Numbered from the stretch's first letter, positions 8,345 through 18,242 are shown. The stretch is DNA of 64,000 nucleotides from Nonomuraea angiospora (GCF_014873145.1 NZ_JADBEK010000001.1:9920001-9984000); one strand, 5' to 3'. Program-made: numbers and translations. The notes: generated from the sequence alone by a model not told the origin.

Positions 8345-9277
8345 ATGAACCTTGGCCCTGTCGACTCCTCTCAGGTCCCGCGTTTCGCCGGGCTCGCCAC
8401 CTTCGCCCGCCTGCCCAGGCTCGACCAGGTCGAGCGGGCCGGCGTGGCCGTCGTGGGCGTGCCGTTCGACACCGGCGTGTCCTACCGGCCCGGCGCCAGG
8501 TTCGGCCCGGCCGCGGTCAGGGAGGCCTCCCGGCTGCTGCGGCCGTACCACCCGGGGCTGGACGTCTCGCCGTTCGAGCGGGCGCAGGTGGTCGACGCCG
8601 GTGACATCGCGGCCAACCCGTTCGACATCGGGGCGGCCATCGAGAGCATCGAGGGCGCGGCGGACTCGATCGACGCCAAGCTCGTCGCGATCGGCGGCGA
8701 CCACACGATCGCGCTGCCGCTGCTGCGCTCCGTGGCCAGGAGGCACGGCCCGGTGGCGCTGCTGCACTTCGACGCCCACCTCGACACCTGGGACACCTAC
8801 TTCGGCGCCGAGTACACGCACGGCACCCCGTTCCGGCGGGCGGTGGAGGAGGGCCTGCTGGACACCGAGGCCGTCAGCCACGTCGGGATCAGGGGCCCGC
8901 TGTACGGCAAGAAGGACCTCGAGGACGACCGGCGGCTCGGGTTCGGCATCCTGACGGCGGCCGACGTGCTGCGGCGCGGCCTCGACGAGGTGATCGACGT
9001 GCTGCGGCAGCGCATCGGCGACCGGCCCCTGTACGTGTCCGTCGACATCGACGTGCTGGACCCGGCCCACGCCCCGGGCACGGGGACGCCGGAGGCGGGC
9101 GGGCTCACCAGCCGGGAACTGCTGGAGATCCTGCGCGGCCTGGCCGGGTGCGACCTGGTCGGGGCCGACGTCGTCGAGGTGGCCCCGGCGTACGACCATG
9201 CGGAGATCACCTCGATCGCCGCCTCCCACGTGGCCTACGACCTCGTCAGCCTGCTGGCGTTGCAGGAGAAACCATGA
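8345..9277 (+). CDS. Agmatinase or related guanidino-acid ureohydrolase
   Basis: This 310-residue arginase-superfamily enzyme carries the three manganese-binding motifs: [22 protein letters not shown] and [23 protein letters not shown]. It would hydrolyse a guanidino compound (agmatine to putrescine plus urea, or guanidinobutyrate to GABA plus urea). The neighbouring transporter, aminobutyraldehyde-type dehydrogenase and polyamine importer favour agmatine or putrescine metabolism. The ATG at 8345 gives the normal N-terminus. The stop overlaps the permease start by 4 bases (ATGA). Exact substrate among agmatine, guanidinobutyrate and guanidinopropionate is uncertain. Confidence 0.88.
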   Translation: MNLGPVDSSQVPRFAGLATFARLPRLDQVERAGVAVVGVPFDTGVSYRPGARFGPAAVREASRLLRPYHPGLDVSPFERAQVVDAGDIAANPFDIGAAIESIEGAADSIDAKLVAIGGDHTIALPLLRSVARRHGPVALLHFDAHLDTWDTYFGAEYTHGTPFRRAVEEGLLDTEAVSHVGIRGPLYGKKDLEDDRRLGFGILTAADVLRRGLDEVIDVLRQRIGDRPLYVSVDIDVLDPAHAPGTGTPEAGGLTSRELLEILRGLAGCDLVGADVVEVAPAYDHAEITSIAASHVAYDLVSLLALQEKP

Positions 9278-10770
9278 GCCTCACCGAGATCGAGACGTAC
9301 GGGGTCGAGCGCATCCCCGACGCGGACCGCACCGCGCGCCCGATCGACCTGTTCCGGCTGGCGTTCGGGGGCGCGAACACCTTCGCCACCTGCGTGCTCG
9401 GCGCCTTCCCCATCCTGTTCGGCCTGTCGTTCTGGCAGGGGCTGGCCGCGACCGTGCTCGGGCTCGTGGTCGGCGCGCTGATCCTGGCGCCGCTGTCGCT
9501 GTTCGGGCCGCTCAACGGCACCAACAACGCCGTCTCCTCCTCCGCCCACCTGGGCGTGCACGGGCGGGTCGTGGGCTCGTTCCTGTCGCTGCTGACCGCG
9601 ATCGCGTTCTTCTCGATCTCGGTGTGGTCGTCGGGGGACGCGCTGGTCGGCGGCGCCCACCGGCTGGCCGGGCTGCCCGACACCGACCTGTCGTACGGCG
9701 TCGCGTACGCGCTCTTCGCCGTCCTCGTGCTCATCGTCTGCGTGTACGGCTTCCGCTTCATGCTGTTCGTCAACAAGATCGCGGTCGCGGCGGCGTCGCT
9801 GCTGTTCGTTCTGGGGGCGTTCGCCTTCGCCGGGGACTTCGACCCGTCCTATCCGGGCACGCTCGCGGCCGGTGACCCGCTGTTCTGGCCGTCGTTCATC
9901 GGCGCGGCGCTGATCGTGCTGTCGAACCCGGTGTCGTTCGGCGCCTTCCTGGGCGACTGGTCCAGGTACATCCCGGCCACGACGCCGAAGTCCCGGGTGA
10001 TGGCCGCGGCCTTCCTGGCGCAGCTCGCCACCATCCTGCCGTTCCTGTTCGGCCTGACCACGGCCTCGATCATCGCGACCAAGGCCGCCGACTACCTGGA
10101 CCCGGCCGCCCCCAACTACGTCGGCGGGCTGCTGGCCGTCTCGCCCGGCTGGTACTTCGTACCGGTCTGCCTGATCGCCCTGATCGGCGGCATGTCCACC
10201 GGCACGACCTCCCTCTACGGCACCGGGCTCGACTTCTCCAGCGTCTTCACCCGCTTCTCCCGGGTGCAGGCGACGGTGTTCATCGGCACGCTGTCGATCG
10301 TGTTCATCTTCATCGGCCGCTTCGCCGCGAACCTCACCCAGAGCATCTCCACGTTCGCCACGCTGATCATCACGTGCACGGCGCCGTGGATGGTGATCAT
10401 GATGCTCGGCTACGTGACCCGCAGGGGCTGGTACGACCCCGAGGCGCTGCAGGTCTTCAACCGGCGCCAGAGCGGCGGCCGCTACTGGTTCACACACGGC
10501 TGGAACTGGCGCGGGCTGTCGGCCTGGCTCGTCTCCGCGGGCCTGGCGCTGCTGTTCGTGAACCTGCCGGGCCAGTTCGTCGGCCCGCTGGGAGACCTGG
10601 CCGGGGGAGTGGACATCTCGCTGCCCGTGGGGCTGGCCGTCGCGGGCGTGCTCTACCTGGCGCTGCTGACGGCGTTCCCGGAGCCCCGGGAGGTGTACGG
10701 CCCCGAGGGCCCGCGCCTGGTCCGTACGGCGGACACGCCGATCCTGCCTATCGTGGAGACGGTCGGCTAG
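9274..10770 (+). CDS. NCS1-family permease (cytosine/purine/allantoin transporter type)
   Basis: This 498-residue secondary transporter has about 12 membrane helices. The NCS1 pattern is seen in [33 protein letters not shown] near the N-terminus and in [22 protein letters not shown] in the middle. The ATG at 9274 overlaps the ureohydrolase stop, so both are made together, implying import of the substrate or export of a product of that enzyme. NCS1 members usually carry nucleobases, hydantoins or related compounds; co-occurrence with ureohydrolases suggests a guanidino compound, which is inference. The gene ends 1 base beyond the first base of the convergent regulator's stop. Confidence 0.88.
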   Translation: MSLTEIETYGVERIPDADRTARPIDLFRLAFGGANTFATCVLGAFPILFGLSFWQGLAATVLGLVVGALILAPLSLFGPLNGTNNAVSSSAHLGVHGRVVGSFLSLLTAIAFFSISVWSSGDALVGGAHRLAGLPDTDLSYGVAYALFAVLVLIVCVYGFRFMLFVNKIAVAAASLLFVLGAFAFAGDFDPSYPGTLAAGDPLFWPSFIGAALIVLSNPVSFGAFLGDWSRYIPATTPKSRVMAAAFLAQLATILPFLFGLTTASIIATKAADYLDPAAPNYVGGLLAVSPGWYFVPVCLIALIGGMSTGTTSLYGTGLDFSSVFTRFSRVQATVFIGTLSIVFIFIGRFAANLTQSISTFATLIITCTAPWMVIMMLGYVTRRGWYDPEALQVFNRRQSGGRYWFTHGWNWRGLSAWLVSAGLALLFVNLPGQFVGPLGDLAGGVDISLPVGLAVAGVLYLALLTAFPEPREVYGPEGPRLVRTADTPILPIVETVG

Positions 10771-11258
10771 CGAGTGCCCCAGGAGTAGGTCTGTTTACGC
10801 AGCTTGAGATAGACGAACGACTCCGTGGCCCGCACGGCGGGGATGGCGCGGATCTTGCTGAGGATCTCCAGCAGGTGCCCGTCGCCCTCGCAGACGACCT
10901 CGACGATCACGTCGAAGGAGCCCGCCGTGAGGACCACGTAGTCGATCTCGTCGATGGCCGCCAGCTCGTCGGCCACGGCCTCCAGGTCGCCCTCGCAGTT
11001 GATGCCGATCATGGCCTGCCGCGGGAATCCGAGGGTCAGCGGGTCGGTGACGGCGACGATCTGCATGACGCCCGCGTCCTGCAGCCGCTGGACACGCTGA
11101 CGCACGGCGGCCTCCGACAGGCCCACCGCCTTCCCGATCGCCGCGTACGGCATGCGCCCGTCGGTCTGGAGCTGCTCGATGATCTGCTTGGACAGATCGT
11201 CGAGCACCACCGGCCCGGCATTGGCGTTGTTGCGGCGTACGCGGGGCGGCGTCGTCAT
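10767..11258 (-). CDS. Lrp/AsnC-family transcriptional regulator
   Basis: This 163-residue regulator has an N-terminal helix-turn-helix (DDLSKQIIEQLQTDGRMPYAAIGKAVGLSEAAVRQRVQRLQDAGVM, about residues 20-65) followed by the RAM ligand-binding domain (about 75-155). It is read against the permease, with stop codons overlapping, and divergently from the aldehyde dehydrogenase at 11455. This makes it the likely local regulator of polyamine or guanidino-compound catabolism. The ligand is inferred to be an amine or amino acid. The start at 11258 gives a short Pro/Arg-rich N-terminal tail before the HTH. Confidence 0.92.
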   Translation of the reverse strand: MTTPPRVRRNNANAGPVVLDDLSKQIIEQLQTDGRMPYAAIGKAVGLSEAAVRQRVQRLQDAGVMQIVAVTDPLTLGFPRQAMIGINCEGDLEAVADELAAIDEIDYVVLTAGSFDVIVEVVCEGDGHLLEILSKIRAIPAVRATESFVYLKLRKQTYSWGTR

Positions 11259-11454
11259 CGACGGAATCCTCCTACTGGTCCGGCGTTACGGGTGCGTTCC
11301 CGCTGAGTTGCCGTCCTGGTGCGACATGTTGTCAGTTCCTGGCGGCCTGTCAAGCGAATTCGTAGCAATTTGGTATCTTCACCACGAAATCCCTTGTCGA
11401 GATGCACCTGCTCTGTAAGAGTCGCGGCATCTCAGCCACCCACTTGGAGGGCGC
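11259..11454. promoter_or_regulatory. Divergent promoter region, Lrp regulator / aldehyde dehydrogenase
   Basis: This 196-base spacer must hold promoters for both genes. It is locally AT-richer at 11350-11400 and contains CGAATTCG (11355-11362, palindromic) with TTCGTAG at 11359-11365 and an oppositely oriented CACGAA at 11383-11388. The same TTCGTAG string recurs before the FAD oxidase gene at 16828. A site for the Lrp-type regulator is the simplest reading, unproven. Confidence 0.45.
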
Positions 11455-12885
11455 ATGATCCGTCTGCAGAACTTCATCAATGGTGAGTTCGTGGACGCCA
11501 AGAGCGGCAGGTTCTCCGACATCATCGACCCGTGCACGGGCGAGGCCTACCTGCAGGCCCCCGTCTCCGGCCCGGAGGACGTCGATGCCGCCTTCGCCGC
11601 GGCTGCCGCCGCGTTCGAGTCGTGGGGCAGGAGCACGCCGGGTGAGCGGGCCAACCTCCTGCTCAAGGTCGCCGACGCGATCGACGCGCGGGCCGATGAG
11701 ATCAACGAGGCGGAGTGCCTCAACACCGGCAAGCCGCGGGCCCGGATGGCCGAGGACGAGACCCCGGTGGCCGCCGACCACTTCCGCTTCTTCGCGGGCG
11801 CGGCGCGCACCCTGGAGGGTCCCACGGCCGGCGAGTTCCTCGCCGAGCACACCAGCGTCATCCGGCACGAGCCGATCGGCGTGATCGGCCAGGTCGCGCC
11901 GTGGAACTACCCGATGATGATGGCGGTCTGGAAGATCGCCCCGGCCCTGGCGGCCGGTAACACGGTCGTGCTCAAGCCGTCCGACACCACCCCGGCCTCC
12001 ACGCTCAAGCTGGCCGAGATCCTCGGCGCGGTGCTGCCCGCGGGCGTCTTCAACGTCGTCACCGGCGACCGCGAGACCGGCGCCCTCGTGGTGAGCCACC
12101 CCACCGCCTCCATGGTCGCCATCACCGGCTCGGTCGGCGCGGGCATGTCGGTCGCCAAGAGCGCCGCCGACGACCTCAAGCGGGTGCACCTGGAGCTCGG
12201 CGGCAAGGCTCCGGTCGTGGTGTTCGAGGACGTCAAGGACCTGCGCAAGGCCGCCTCCGACATCGCCACCGCCGGCCTCTACAACGCCGGCCAGGACTGC
12301 ACCGCCGCCTGCCGCGTGCTGGTGCACGAGAGCGTGCACGACGAGTTCGTGGCCGCGCTCGCCGAGGCCGCCGCCGCCACCGTGACCGGCGACCTGGGCA
12401 ACGAGGACGCGCTCTACGGGCCGCTCAACAACGAGAACCAGCTCTCCAGGGTCCAGGGCTTCATCGACCGGGTCCCGGCGCACGCCAAGGTCCTCACCGG
12501 CGGTCACCGGGTCGGCGAGAAGGGCTACTTCTTCGCGCCGACGATCGTCGACGGTCTCAAGCAGGACGACGAGATGGTGCAGAACGAGGTCTTCGGCCCC
12601 GTGATCACCGTCCAGACTTTCAGCGACGAGGCCGACGCGCTGGCCAAGGCCAACGACGTGAAGTACGGCCTGAGCGGTTCGGTCTGGACCTCCGACCACG
12701 GCCGGGCCATGCGGATGTCCAACCGGCTCGACTTCGGCGTGGTCTGGGTCAACACGCACATCCCGTTCGTCTCGGAGATGCCGCACGGCGGCTTCAAGCA
12801 CTCCGGGTACGGCAAGGACCTGTCGGTGTTCGGCCTGCACGACTACACCCGGGTCAAGCACGTCATGCACTACATCGGCGAATAG
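11455..12885 (+). CDS. Aminobutyraldehyde dehydrogenase-like aldehyde dehydrogenase
   Basis: This 476-residue NAD-dependent aldehyde dehydrogenase has general base Glu247 in LELGGKAP and catalytic Cys282 in NAGQDCTAACRV. The cofactor-binding segment (GQVAPWNYPMMMAVWKIAPALAAGNTVVLKPSDTTP) is complete. Family length and the polyamine context point to oxidation of 4-aminobutyraldehyde or a related omega-amino aldehyde to GABA. A GGAGG-type ribosome site lies just before the ATG. It is the first gene of a plus-strand run continuing through the polyamine importer. Other omega-amino aldehydes or betaine aldehyde are possible substrates. Confidence 0.9.
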   Translation: MIRLQNFINGEFVDAKSGRFSDIIDPCTGEAYLQAPVSGPEDVDAAFAAAAAAFESWGRSTPGERANLLLKVADAIDARADEINEAECLNTGKPRARMAEDETPVAADHFRFFAGAARTLEGPTAGEFLAEHTSVIRHEPIGVIGQVAPWNYPMMMAVWKIAPALAAGNTVVLKPSDTTPASTLKLAEILGAVLPAGVFNVVTGDRETGALVVSHPTASMVAITGSVGAGMSVAKSAADDLKRVHLELGGKAPVVVFEDVKDLRKAASDIATAGLYNAGQDCTAACRVLVHESVHDEFVAALAEAAAATVTGDLGNEDALYGPLNNENQLSRVQGFIDRVPAHAKVLTGGHRVGEKGYFFAPTIVDGLKQDDEMVQNEVFGPVITVQTFSDEADALAKANDVKYGLSGSVWTSDHGRAMRMSNRLDFGVVWVNTHIPFVSEMPHGGFKHSGYGKDLSVFGLHDYTRVKHVMHYIGE

Positions 12886-12898
12886 GACAGCGGCTGGG

Positions 12899-13969
12899 AT
12901 GACTGAGCTGAATGCGATAGAGCTTGAGGACGTCGTCAAGGAGTACCTCTCGCATGGCGAGGTCGTCCAGGCGGTCAAAGGCGTCACCCTGGGCATAGCC
13001 GAGGGGGAGTTCTTCTCCCTCCTCGGCCCGTCCGGGTGCGGCAAGACCACGACCATGAGGATGATCGCGGGCTTCGAGCCGCCCTCGAAGGGGCTGGTGC
13101 GGCTGCACGGCAAGGACGTCACGGACGTCCCGCCCAACAAACGCGACGTCAACATGGTCTTCCAGTCCTACGCCCTCTTCCCGCACATGAGCGTCTGGGA
13201 CAACGTGGCCTTCGGGCTGAAGCAGCGCAAGACGCCGCAGGAGGAGATCAAGCGGCGGGTCGGCGAGATGCTGGAGATCGTCGACCTCACCGGCCGGGAG
13301 AAGCGCCGCCCGCGCGAGATGTCCGGCGGCCAGCAGCAGCGCGTGGCGCTGGCCCGCGCGCTGGTCAACCGGCCGCGGGCGCTCCTGCTCGACGAGCCGC
13401 TCGGCGCGCTCGACCTCAAGCTGCGCCAGGCCATGCAGATCGAGCTCAAGCGCATCCAGCGCGAGGTCGGCATCACGTTCGTGTACGTGACCCACGACCA
13501 GAACGAGGCGCTGACCATGAGCGACCGGATCGCCGTCATGAACGACGGCCTGGTCGAGCAGCTCGCCGGGCCGCGGGAGATCTACGAGCGGCCCGCGACC
13601 GCGTTCGTGGCCGGCTTCATCGGCACCTCCAACCTGCTCGCGGGCACCGCCAGCGGCGGCGAGCTGAAGATCGGCGGCGGCCGGGTGCTGGTGCCGGGGC
13701 AGGACGGCGACGTGACGGTCACCGTGCGGCCCGAGAAGATCACCATCGACACGGTGGAGCCCGGCCAGGGCCTGAGCGCCGTGCGCGGCACCGTCGCCGA
13801 GGTGGTCTACCTGGGGACCTACAACAGCTACGCCGTGAGCCTCGCTGACGGGGCCGAGATCACGGTGTTCCAGCAGAACGCTCTTGACGCTTCGGCCACC
13901 GCGGAGCGGGGGGACTCCGTCTGGCTGTCGTGGCAGGCGCAGCACTCATATGTGATTGGAAGTCGATAG
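12899..13969 (+). CDS. potA: Polyamine ABC transporter ATP-binding protein, PotA-like
   Basis: This 356-residue ATPase has Walker A GPSGCGKTTT (residues 43-52), signature MSGGQQQRVALARAL, Walker B LLLDEPLGALD and an H-loop in VTHDQNEA. A C-terminal TOBE domain with TVRPEKI is typical of PotA-type importers. It starts 14 bases after the dehydrogenase stop and is followed by the binding protein and two permeases. Substrate specificity (spermidine, putrescine or other) is inferred from operon partners. Confidence 0.92.
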   Translation: MTELNAIELEDVVKEYLSHGEVVQAVKGVTLGIAEGEFFSLLGPSGCGKTTTMRMIAGFEPPSKGLVRLHGKDVTDVPPNKRDVNMVFQSYALFPHMSVWDNVAFGLKQRKTPQEEIKRRVGEMLEIVDLTGREKRRPREMSGGQQQRVALARALVNRPRALLLDEPLGALDLKLRQAMQIELKRIQREVGITFVYVTHDQNEALTMSDRIAVMNDGLVEQLAGPREIYERPATAFVAGFIGTSNLLAGTASGGELKIGGGRVLVPGQDGDVTVTVRPEKITIDTVEPGQGLSAVRGTVAEVVYLGTYNSYAVSLADGAEITVFQQNALDASATAERGDSVWLSWQAQHSYVIGSR

Positions 13970-13975
13970 CACCTC

Positions 13976-15175
13976 ATGAACCACCCCATGCTCCGCTCCC
14001 GTCGCGATTTCTTCCGCGTCGCTGGGTTCTCCGCCACAGGGCTCGCGCTGGCCGCGTGCGGCGTTCAAGGACAGAAGGCCGCGCCCCCGAAGGCCGACGC
14101 GGTCAAGGATTTCTGGGCCAAGCAGACCAAGCACGGCAAGGTCGTCTTCGCCAACTGGCCCGAGTACATGCCCGGGGACAAGGCCCCCCTGGAGAAGTTC
14201 AAGCAGGCCACCGGCATCTCGTACGAGTACAAAGAGGTCATCCAGGAGAACGCCGAGTTCTTCGGCAAGGCCGACCCCGTGCTGCGGGCGGGGCAGTCGC
14301 TGGGCTACGACATCGTCGTCATGACCAACGGCGTCCAGCTCCAGCACATGATCGAGCTGGGCTACGTGACGCCGCTCGACCACTCCCAGCTGCCGAACTT
14401 CGAGGCCAACGCCGGCCAGAAGTACAAGGAGCGGGCCTACGACCCCGGCAACAAGTACACGGTGCCGTACACGTCGGGGGTGACCGGGATCGCGTACAAC
14501 ACCAAGTACGTCGACGAGGACATCACCAGCATCCAGGCGCTGTTCGACCCCAAGTACAAGGGCCGGGTGGGCATGATGGCCGACGCCCAGGAGATCGGGA
14601 ACTTCGGCATGTTCGCGCTGGGCATCGCCCCGGAGAAGTCGACCGAGGCGGACTGGAAGAAGGCCGGGGAGAAGCTCAAGGCACAGCGCGACGCCGGAAT
14701 TGTCCGGAAATATTACGATCAAAGCTACATCGACGCTGTGTCCAAGGGCGACGTCTGGATCAGCATGGCCTGGTCGGGCGACGTCTTCCAGCGCCAGCTC
14801 GCCGGCGAGCCCGTCAAGTTCGTGGTGCCCGAGGAGGGCGGCACGATCTGGACCGACAACATGCTCATCCCCAAGAACGCGGCCAACCCGGTGGACGCGC
14901 TCATGCTCATGGACTACCTCTACCAGCCGCCCGTGGCCGCCGAGCTGGACGAGTTCATCCAGTACGTCACGCCGGTCCCGGCCGTGCAGGACCTGCTGAG
15001 GGAGAAGGCCAAGACGGCCAAGGGCAAGGACAAGAAGTCCCTCGAGGAAATGATCGACAGCCCGCTCATGTTCCCCACCGAGGCCGACTACGGCAAGCTG
15101 CACAACTACACCCCGCTGACCACCCAGCAGGAGCAGGTCTACAACCCGATCTTCCAGTCCATCACCCAGGCGTAG
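13976..15175 (+). CDS. potD: Polyamine-binding lipoprotein, PotD/PotF-like
   Basis: This 399-residue extracellular substrate-binding lipoprotein starts with a twin-arginine-type signal (SRRDFFRVAGF) and a lipobox LAAC with Cys28, so it is probably exported folded and lipid-anchored. The body matches spermidine/putrescine-binding proteins (FANWPEYM near residue 60, YDIVVMTNG, VPYTSGVTGIAYNTKY). It begins 6 bases after the ATPase gene and the stop is 3 bases before the first permease. Ligand-contacting residues cannot be assigned confidently by eye. Confidence 0.92.
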   Translation: MNHPMLRSRRDFFRVAGFSATGLALAACGVQGQKAAPPKADAVKDFWAKQTKHGKVVFANWPEYMPGDKAPLEKFKQATGISYEYKEVIQENAEFFGKADPVLRAGQSLGYDIVVMTNGVQLQHMIELGYVTPLDHSQLPNFEANAGQKYKERAYDPGNKYTVPYTSGVTGIAYNTKYVDEDITSIQALFDPKYKGRVGMMADAQEIGNFGMFALGIAPEKSTEADWKKAGEKLKAQRDAGIVRKYYDQSYIDAVSKGDVWISMAWSGDVFQRQLAGEPVKFVVPEEGGTIWTDNMLIPKNAANPVDALMLMDYLYQPPVAAELDEFIQYVTPVPAVQDLLREKAKTAKGKDKKSLEEMIDSPLMFPTEADYGKLHNYTPLTTQQEQVYNPIFQSITQA

Positions 15176-15178
15176 CGC

Positions 15179-16030
15179 ATGAGGCGGCTCACCCCCTACC
15201 TGCTGGCGCTGCCGAGCTGGATGTGGCTTGCGATCTTCCTGGTCGTGCCCATGGCCGCGATGGCCTCGGTCTCCCTGCAGACCGGCAACGCCATCGACGG
15301 CTTCGCCATGACGTTCAGCTTCTCCAACTACAGTGACGCGCTCGGCCGGTACAGCACCCAGCTGGTGCGCTCGCTGCTCTATGGCGGCCTGGCCACCGTG
15401 GCCATGCTGGTGATCGGCTACCCGGTGGCGTACTGGATCGCGTTCAAGGGCGGCACGCGCAAGTCCGTGTACCTGTTCCTGCTGCTGCTGCCGTTCTTCG
15501 TGTCGTTCGTGCTGCGGACGATCTCGTGGAACTTCCTGCTGTCGGACAACGGCATCCTGTTCGGCACGCTGAAGGGCTGGGGGCTGCTGCCCGAGGACTT
15601 CCACGTGCTGGCCACGACGGTCGCCGTGGTGGGCGGGCTGACGTACAACTTCCTGCCGTTCATGATCCTGCCGATCTACGTGTCGCTGGAGCGGGTGGAC
15701 CCGCGGGTGATCGAGGCGGCCCAGGACCTGTACGCCACGCGGACGTCGGCCTTCCGGCGGGTGGTGCTGCCGCTGTCGCTGCCGGGGGTCTTCGCGGGGG
15801 TGCTGATGACGTTCGTGCCCGCCACGGCCGACCCGATCAACGCGCAGATCCTCGGCGGCACGGCCAACACGATGATCGGCAACATCATCCAGACCGAGTA
15901 TCTGACGAACCTCGACTACCCGACCGCCTCGGCCCTGTCGTTCACGCTGATGGCGGTGCTGCTGGTGGGCATCTTCATCTACGCCAGGGCGCTCGGGACG
16001 GAGAACGTGCTCGAGGCGGCGGCCCGATGA
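15179..16030 (+). CDS. potB: Polyamine ABC transporter permease, PotB-like
   Basis: This inner-membrane permease has 283 residues and about six helices. The EAA-type loop is IEAAQDLYATRTSAFRRVVL, followed by PLSLPGVFAGVL, as in PotB/PotH. It overlaps the next permease by 4 bases (ATGA at 16027). It would form a heterodimeric channel with the PotC-like subunit, powered by the PotA-like ATPase. Confidence 0.92.
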   Translation: MRRLTPYLLALPSWMWLAIFLVVPMAAMASVSLQTGNAIDGFAMTFSFSNYSDALGRYSTQLVRSLLYGGLATVAMLVIGYPVAYWIAFKGGTRKSVYLFLLLLPFFVSFVLRTISWNFLLSDNGILFGTLKGWGLLPEDFHVLATTVAVVGGLTYNFLPFMILPIYVSLERVDPRVIEAAQDLYATRTSAFRRVVLPLSLPGVFAGVLMTFVPATADPINAQILGGTANTMIGNIIQTEYLTNLDYPTASALSFTLMAVLLVGIFIYARALGTENVLEAAAR

Positions 16031-16812
16031 GAGGGACGAGGCTCGGCGACCGGCTACTGCACATCTACACCTGGATCATCATCCTCTGGCTGTCCTCGCC
16101 GATCGCCGTGATGATCCTCTTCGGCTTCAACGACAAGCAGAGCAAGTCGAACACCTCCTGGCAGGGCTTCACGCTCCGCTGGTACGCCGAGCTGTTCGAC
16201 ATCTCCGACCTGACCGTGGCGCTGCGCAACTCGCTGGTGATCGCCGCGGTCAGCACGATCATCACGGTCGTGATCGGCACCATGCTGGGGCTCGCGCTCG
16301 GACGGCACCGTTTCCACGGCAAGGGGGTCACGAACTTCCTGGTCTTCGCCGCCATCTCCACACCCGAGCTGGTCATGGGCGCGTCGCTGCTGTCGCTGTT
16401 CGTCTCGGGGAACGTGCCGCGCGACGCGAACACGATCATCGTCTCCCACGTGCTGTTCTCGTTGTCCTTCGTGGTGGTGACGGTGCGGGCGCGGATCGTC
16501 ACGCTGGACCCGTCGCTGGAGGAGGCGGCCAGGGATCTGGGGGCGACGGCCTGGGGGACGTTCCGGCAGGTCACGCTGCCGTCGATCATGCCGGGCGTGA
16601 TGGCGGGCGCGATGTTGTCGTTCGCTCTCTCCATCGACGACTACGTGGTCACCAGCTTCGTCAACGGCTCGACCGTCACCTTCCCCCTGTGGATCGTCGG
16701 TGCGGTCAAGACCGGGATCCCACCGCAGGTCAACGTCATGGGTACGCTGATCTTCGGCATCGGGGTGCTGATCGCGATCGGAAACGCGGTGGCGGCGCGG
16801 CGCCGTACCTAA
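16027..16812 (+). CDS. potC: Polyamine ABC transporter permease, PotC-like
   Basis: This second permease has 261 residues and about six helices. The ATG at 16027 overlaps the PotB-like stop and puts the first helix at residues 10-32. The EAA loop reads LEEAARDLGATAWGTFRQVT and the following SIMPGVMAGAMLSFALSIDDYVVTSF is diagnostic of PotC/PotI-type subunits. The gene closes the importer. The next gene is 35 bases downstream and has its own palindromic leader. Confidence 0.93.
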   Translation: MRGTRLGDRLLHIYTWIIILWLSSPIAVMILFGFNDKQSKSNTSWQGFTLRWYAELFDISDLTVALRNSLVIAAVSTIITVVIGTMLGLALGRHRFHGKGVTNFLVFAAISTPELVMGASLLSLFVSGNVPRDANTIIVSHVLFSLSFVVVTVRARIVTLDPSLEEAARDLGATAWGTFRQVTLPSIMPGVMAGAMLSFALSIDDYVVTSFVNGSTVTFPLWIVGAVKTGIPPQVNVMGTLIFGIGVLIAIGNAVAARRRT

Positions 16813-16821
16813 ATATCCTCC

Positions 16822-16832
16822 ACGAACTTCGT
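16822..16832. promoter_or_regulatory. Small palindrome ACGAA-C-TTCGT before the amine oxidase gene
   Basis: ACGAACTTCGT is a 5-1-5 inverted repeat 16 bases before the GTG of the FAD oxidase, immediately followed by AGGGA, the likely ribosome site. It shares TTCGTAG with the Lrp/dehydrogenase intergenic region at 11359. It may be an operator for the local Lrp-type protein or only a short leader hairpin. Confidence 0.4.
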
Positions 16833-16847
16833 AGGGAAGTGGGATTT

Positions 16848-18242
16848 GTGGATCCGCTGAAGGCGCTTGCTGACGCGGAGCGCAAGCCGTACTGGCTGGA
16901 CAGCCCGGCCAGACCCGAGCCGCGACCGCGGCTCGACCAGACAACGAGCGCCGACCTGGTCGTCGTCGGCGGAGGCTTCTCAGGGCTGTGGACGGCCCTG
17001 ATGGCCAAGGAACGAGACCCGTCCCTGGACGTGGTCCTGCTCGAAGGACGCAGGATCGGCTGGGCCGCCACCGGCCGCAACGGCGGGTTCTGCATGGCGA
17101 CCCTCACCCACGGTCTGGCCAACGGCGCGGAACGGTGGCCGGACGAGATCGGGCGCCTGGAACGCATGGGCGTGGCCAACCTCGACGAGATCGAGCAGAC
17201 CCTGGAGCGCTACGGCGTCGACTGCTCCTTCGAGCGCACCGGCGAGCTGCACGTGGCCACCGAGCCGTGGCAGCTCGACGGGCTCCGTGAGCACCTGGAG
17301 CTGATCTCCGAGCTGGGGCTCGACTACGTGCCGCTCGACCAGGAGCAGGTGCGCGCCGAGCTGAACTCGCCGACCTACCTGGGCGGGCTCTGGGAGCGCA
17401 GCGGATGCGCCATGCTCGACCCGGCCAGGCTGGCCTGGGGGCTGCGGGAGGCGTGCCTGCGGCTGGGGGTGCGCGTCCACGAACGCACCCCGGTCCGCTC
17501 GCTGCGCGACGACGGCACGACGATCACGCTGCGCACGCCGTACGGCGCCGTCGCGGCGCGGCAGGTGGCTCTCGGGACCGGCGTGTTCCCGCCGCTGCTG
17601 CGGCGGCTCAAGCACTTCGTGGTCCCCGTGTACGACTACGCGCTGATGACCGAGCCCCTGACCGACCTCCAGCTCGCCGAGGTCGGCTGGCGCAACCGGC
17701 AGGGCGTGGGCGACTCGGGCAACCAGTTCCACTACTACCGGCTGACCGACGACAACCGGATCCTGTGGGGCGGCTACGACGCCGTCTACTACAACGGGGG
17801 TCTGGTCAAACCCGAGTACGAGCAGCGCGACGAGACGTTCGTCAAGCTGGCCGAGCACTTCTACGACACCTTCCCCCAGCTCGACGAGGTGCGGTTCACC
17901 CACCGGTGGGGAGGGGTGATCGACACCTGCAGCCGGTTCAGCGCCTTCTACGGGCAGGCGCACGGCGGGCGGCTGGCCTACGCCACCGGCTACACCGGGA
18001 TGGGCGTGGGCGCCACCCGCTTCGGCGCGAACGTCATGCTCGACCTGCTGTCGGGCGAGTCCACCGAGCGGACCGAGCTGCGGATGGTCAAGGAGAAGCC
18101 GATGCCGTTCCCGCCGGAGCCGGTGCGGTCCGGGGTCATCCAGTTCACCCGCTGGTCGATCGCGCAGGCCGACCAGCACGAGGGCAAGCGCAACCTGTGG
18201 CTGCGCGTGCTCGACCGGATGGGGCTGGGGTTCGACTCGTGA
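16848..18242 (+). CDS. FAD-dependent amine oxidase, PuuB/OrdL-like (DAO family)
   Basis: This 464-residue flavoprotein has an N-terminal dinucleotide-binding motif (DLVVVGGGFSGLWTALMAKE, about residues 34-54) and RIGWAATGRNGGFC, characteristic of gamma-glutamylputrescine oxidase-like enzymes. A C-terminal FAD-contacting segment reads GYTGMGVGATRFGANVMLDLL. The GTG start at 16848 is supported by AGGGA about 10 bases upstream. In this operon it would oxidise putrescine, gamma-glutamylputrescine or another amine, feeding the aldehyde dehydrogenase at 11455. No gamma-glutamylputrescine synthetase is seen in the window, so free amine may be the substrate. Confidence 0.88.
   Translation: MDPLKALADAERKPYWLDSPARPEPRPRLDQTTSADLVVVGGGFSGLWTALMAKERDPSLDVVLLEGRRIGWAATGRNGGFCMATLTHGLANGAERWPDEIGRLERMGVANLDEIEQTLERYGVDCSFERTGELHVATEPWQLDGLREHLELISELGLDYVPLDQEQVRAELNSPTYLGGLWERSGCAMLDPARLAWGLREACLRLGVRVHERTPVRSLRDDGTTITLRTPYGAVAARQVALGTGVFPPLLRRLKHFVVPVYDYALMTEPLTDLQLAEVGWRNRQGVGDSGNQFHYYRLTDDNRILWGGYDAVYYNGGLVKPEYEQRDETFVKLAEHFYDTFPQLDEVRFTHRWGGVIDTCSRFSAFYGQAHGGRLAYATGYTGMGVGATRFGANVMLDLLSGESTERTELRMVKEKPMPFPPEPVRSGVIQFTRWSIAQADQHEGKRNLWLRVLDRMGLGFDS

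Noticed and set aside
5488..8346. A 952-residue minus-strand frame opposite the GH38 gene
   Set aside because: Antisense shadow of the mannosidase, rich in Arg/His/Gln/Gly with no recognisable motif.
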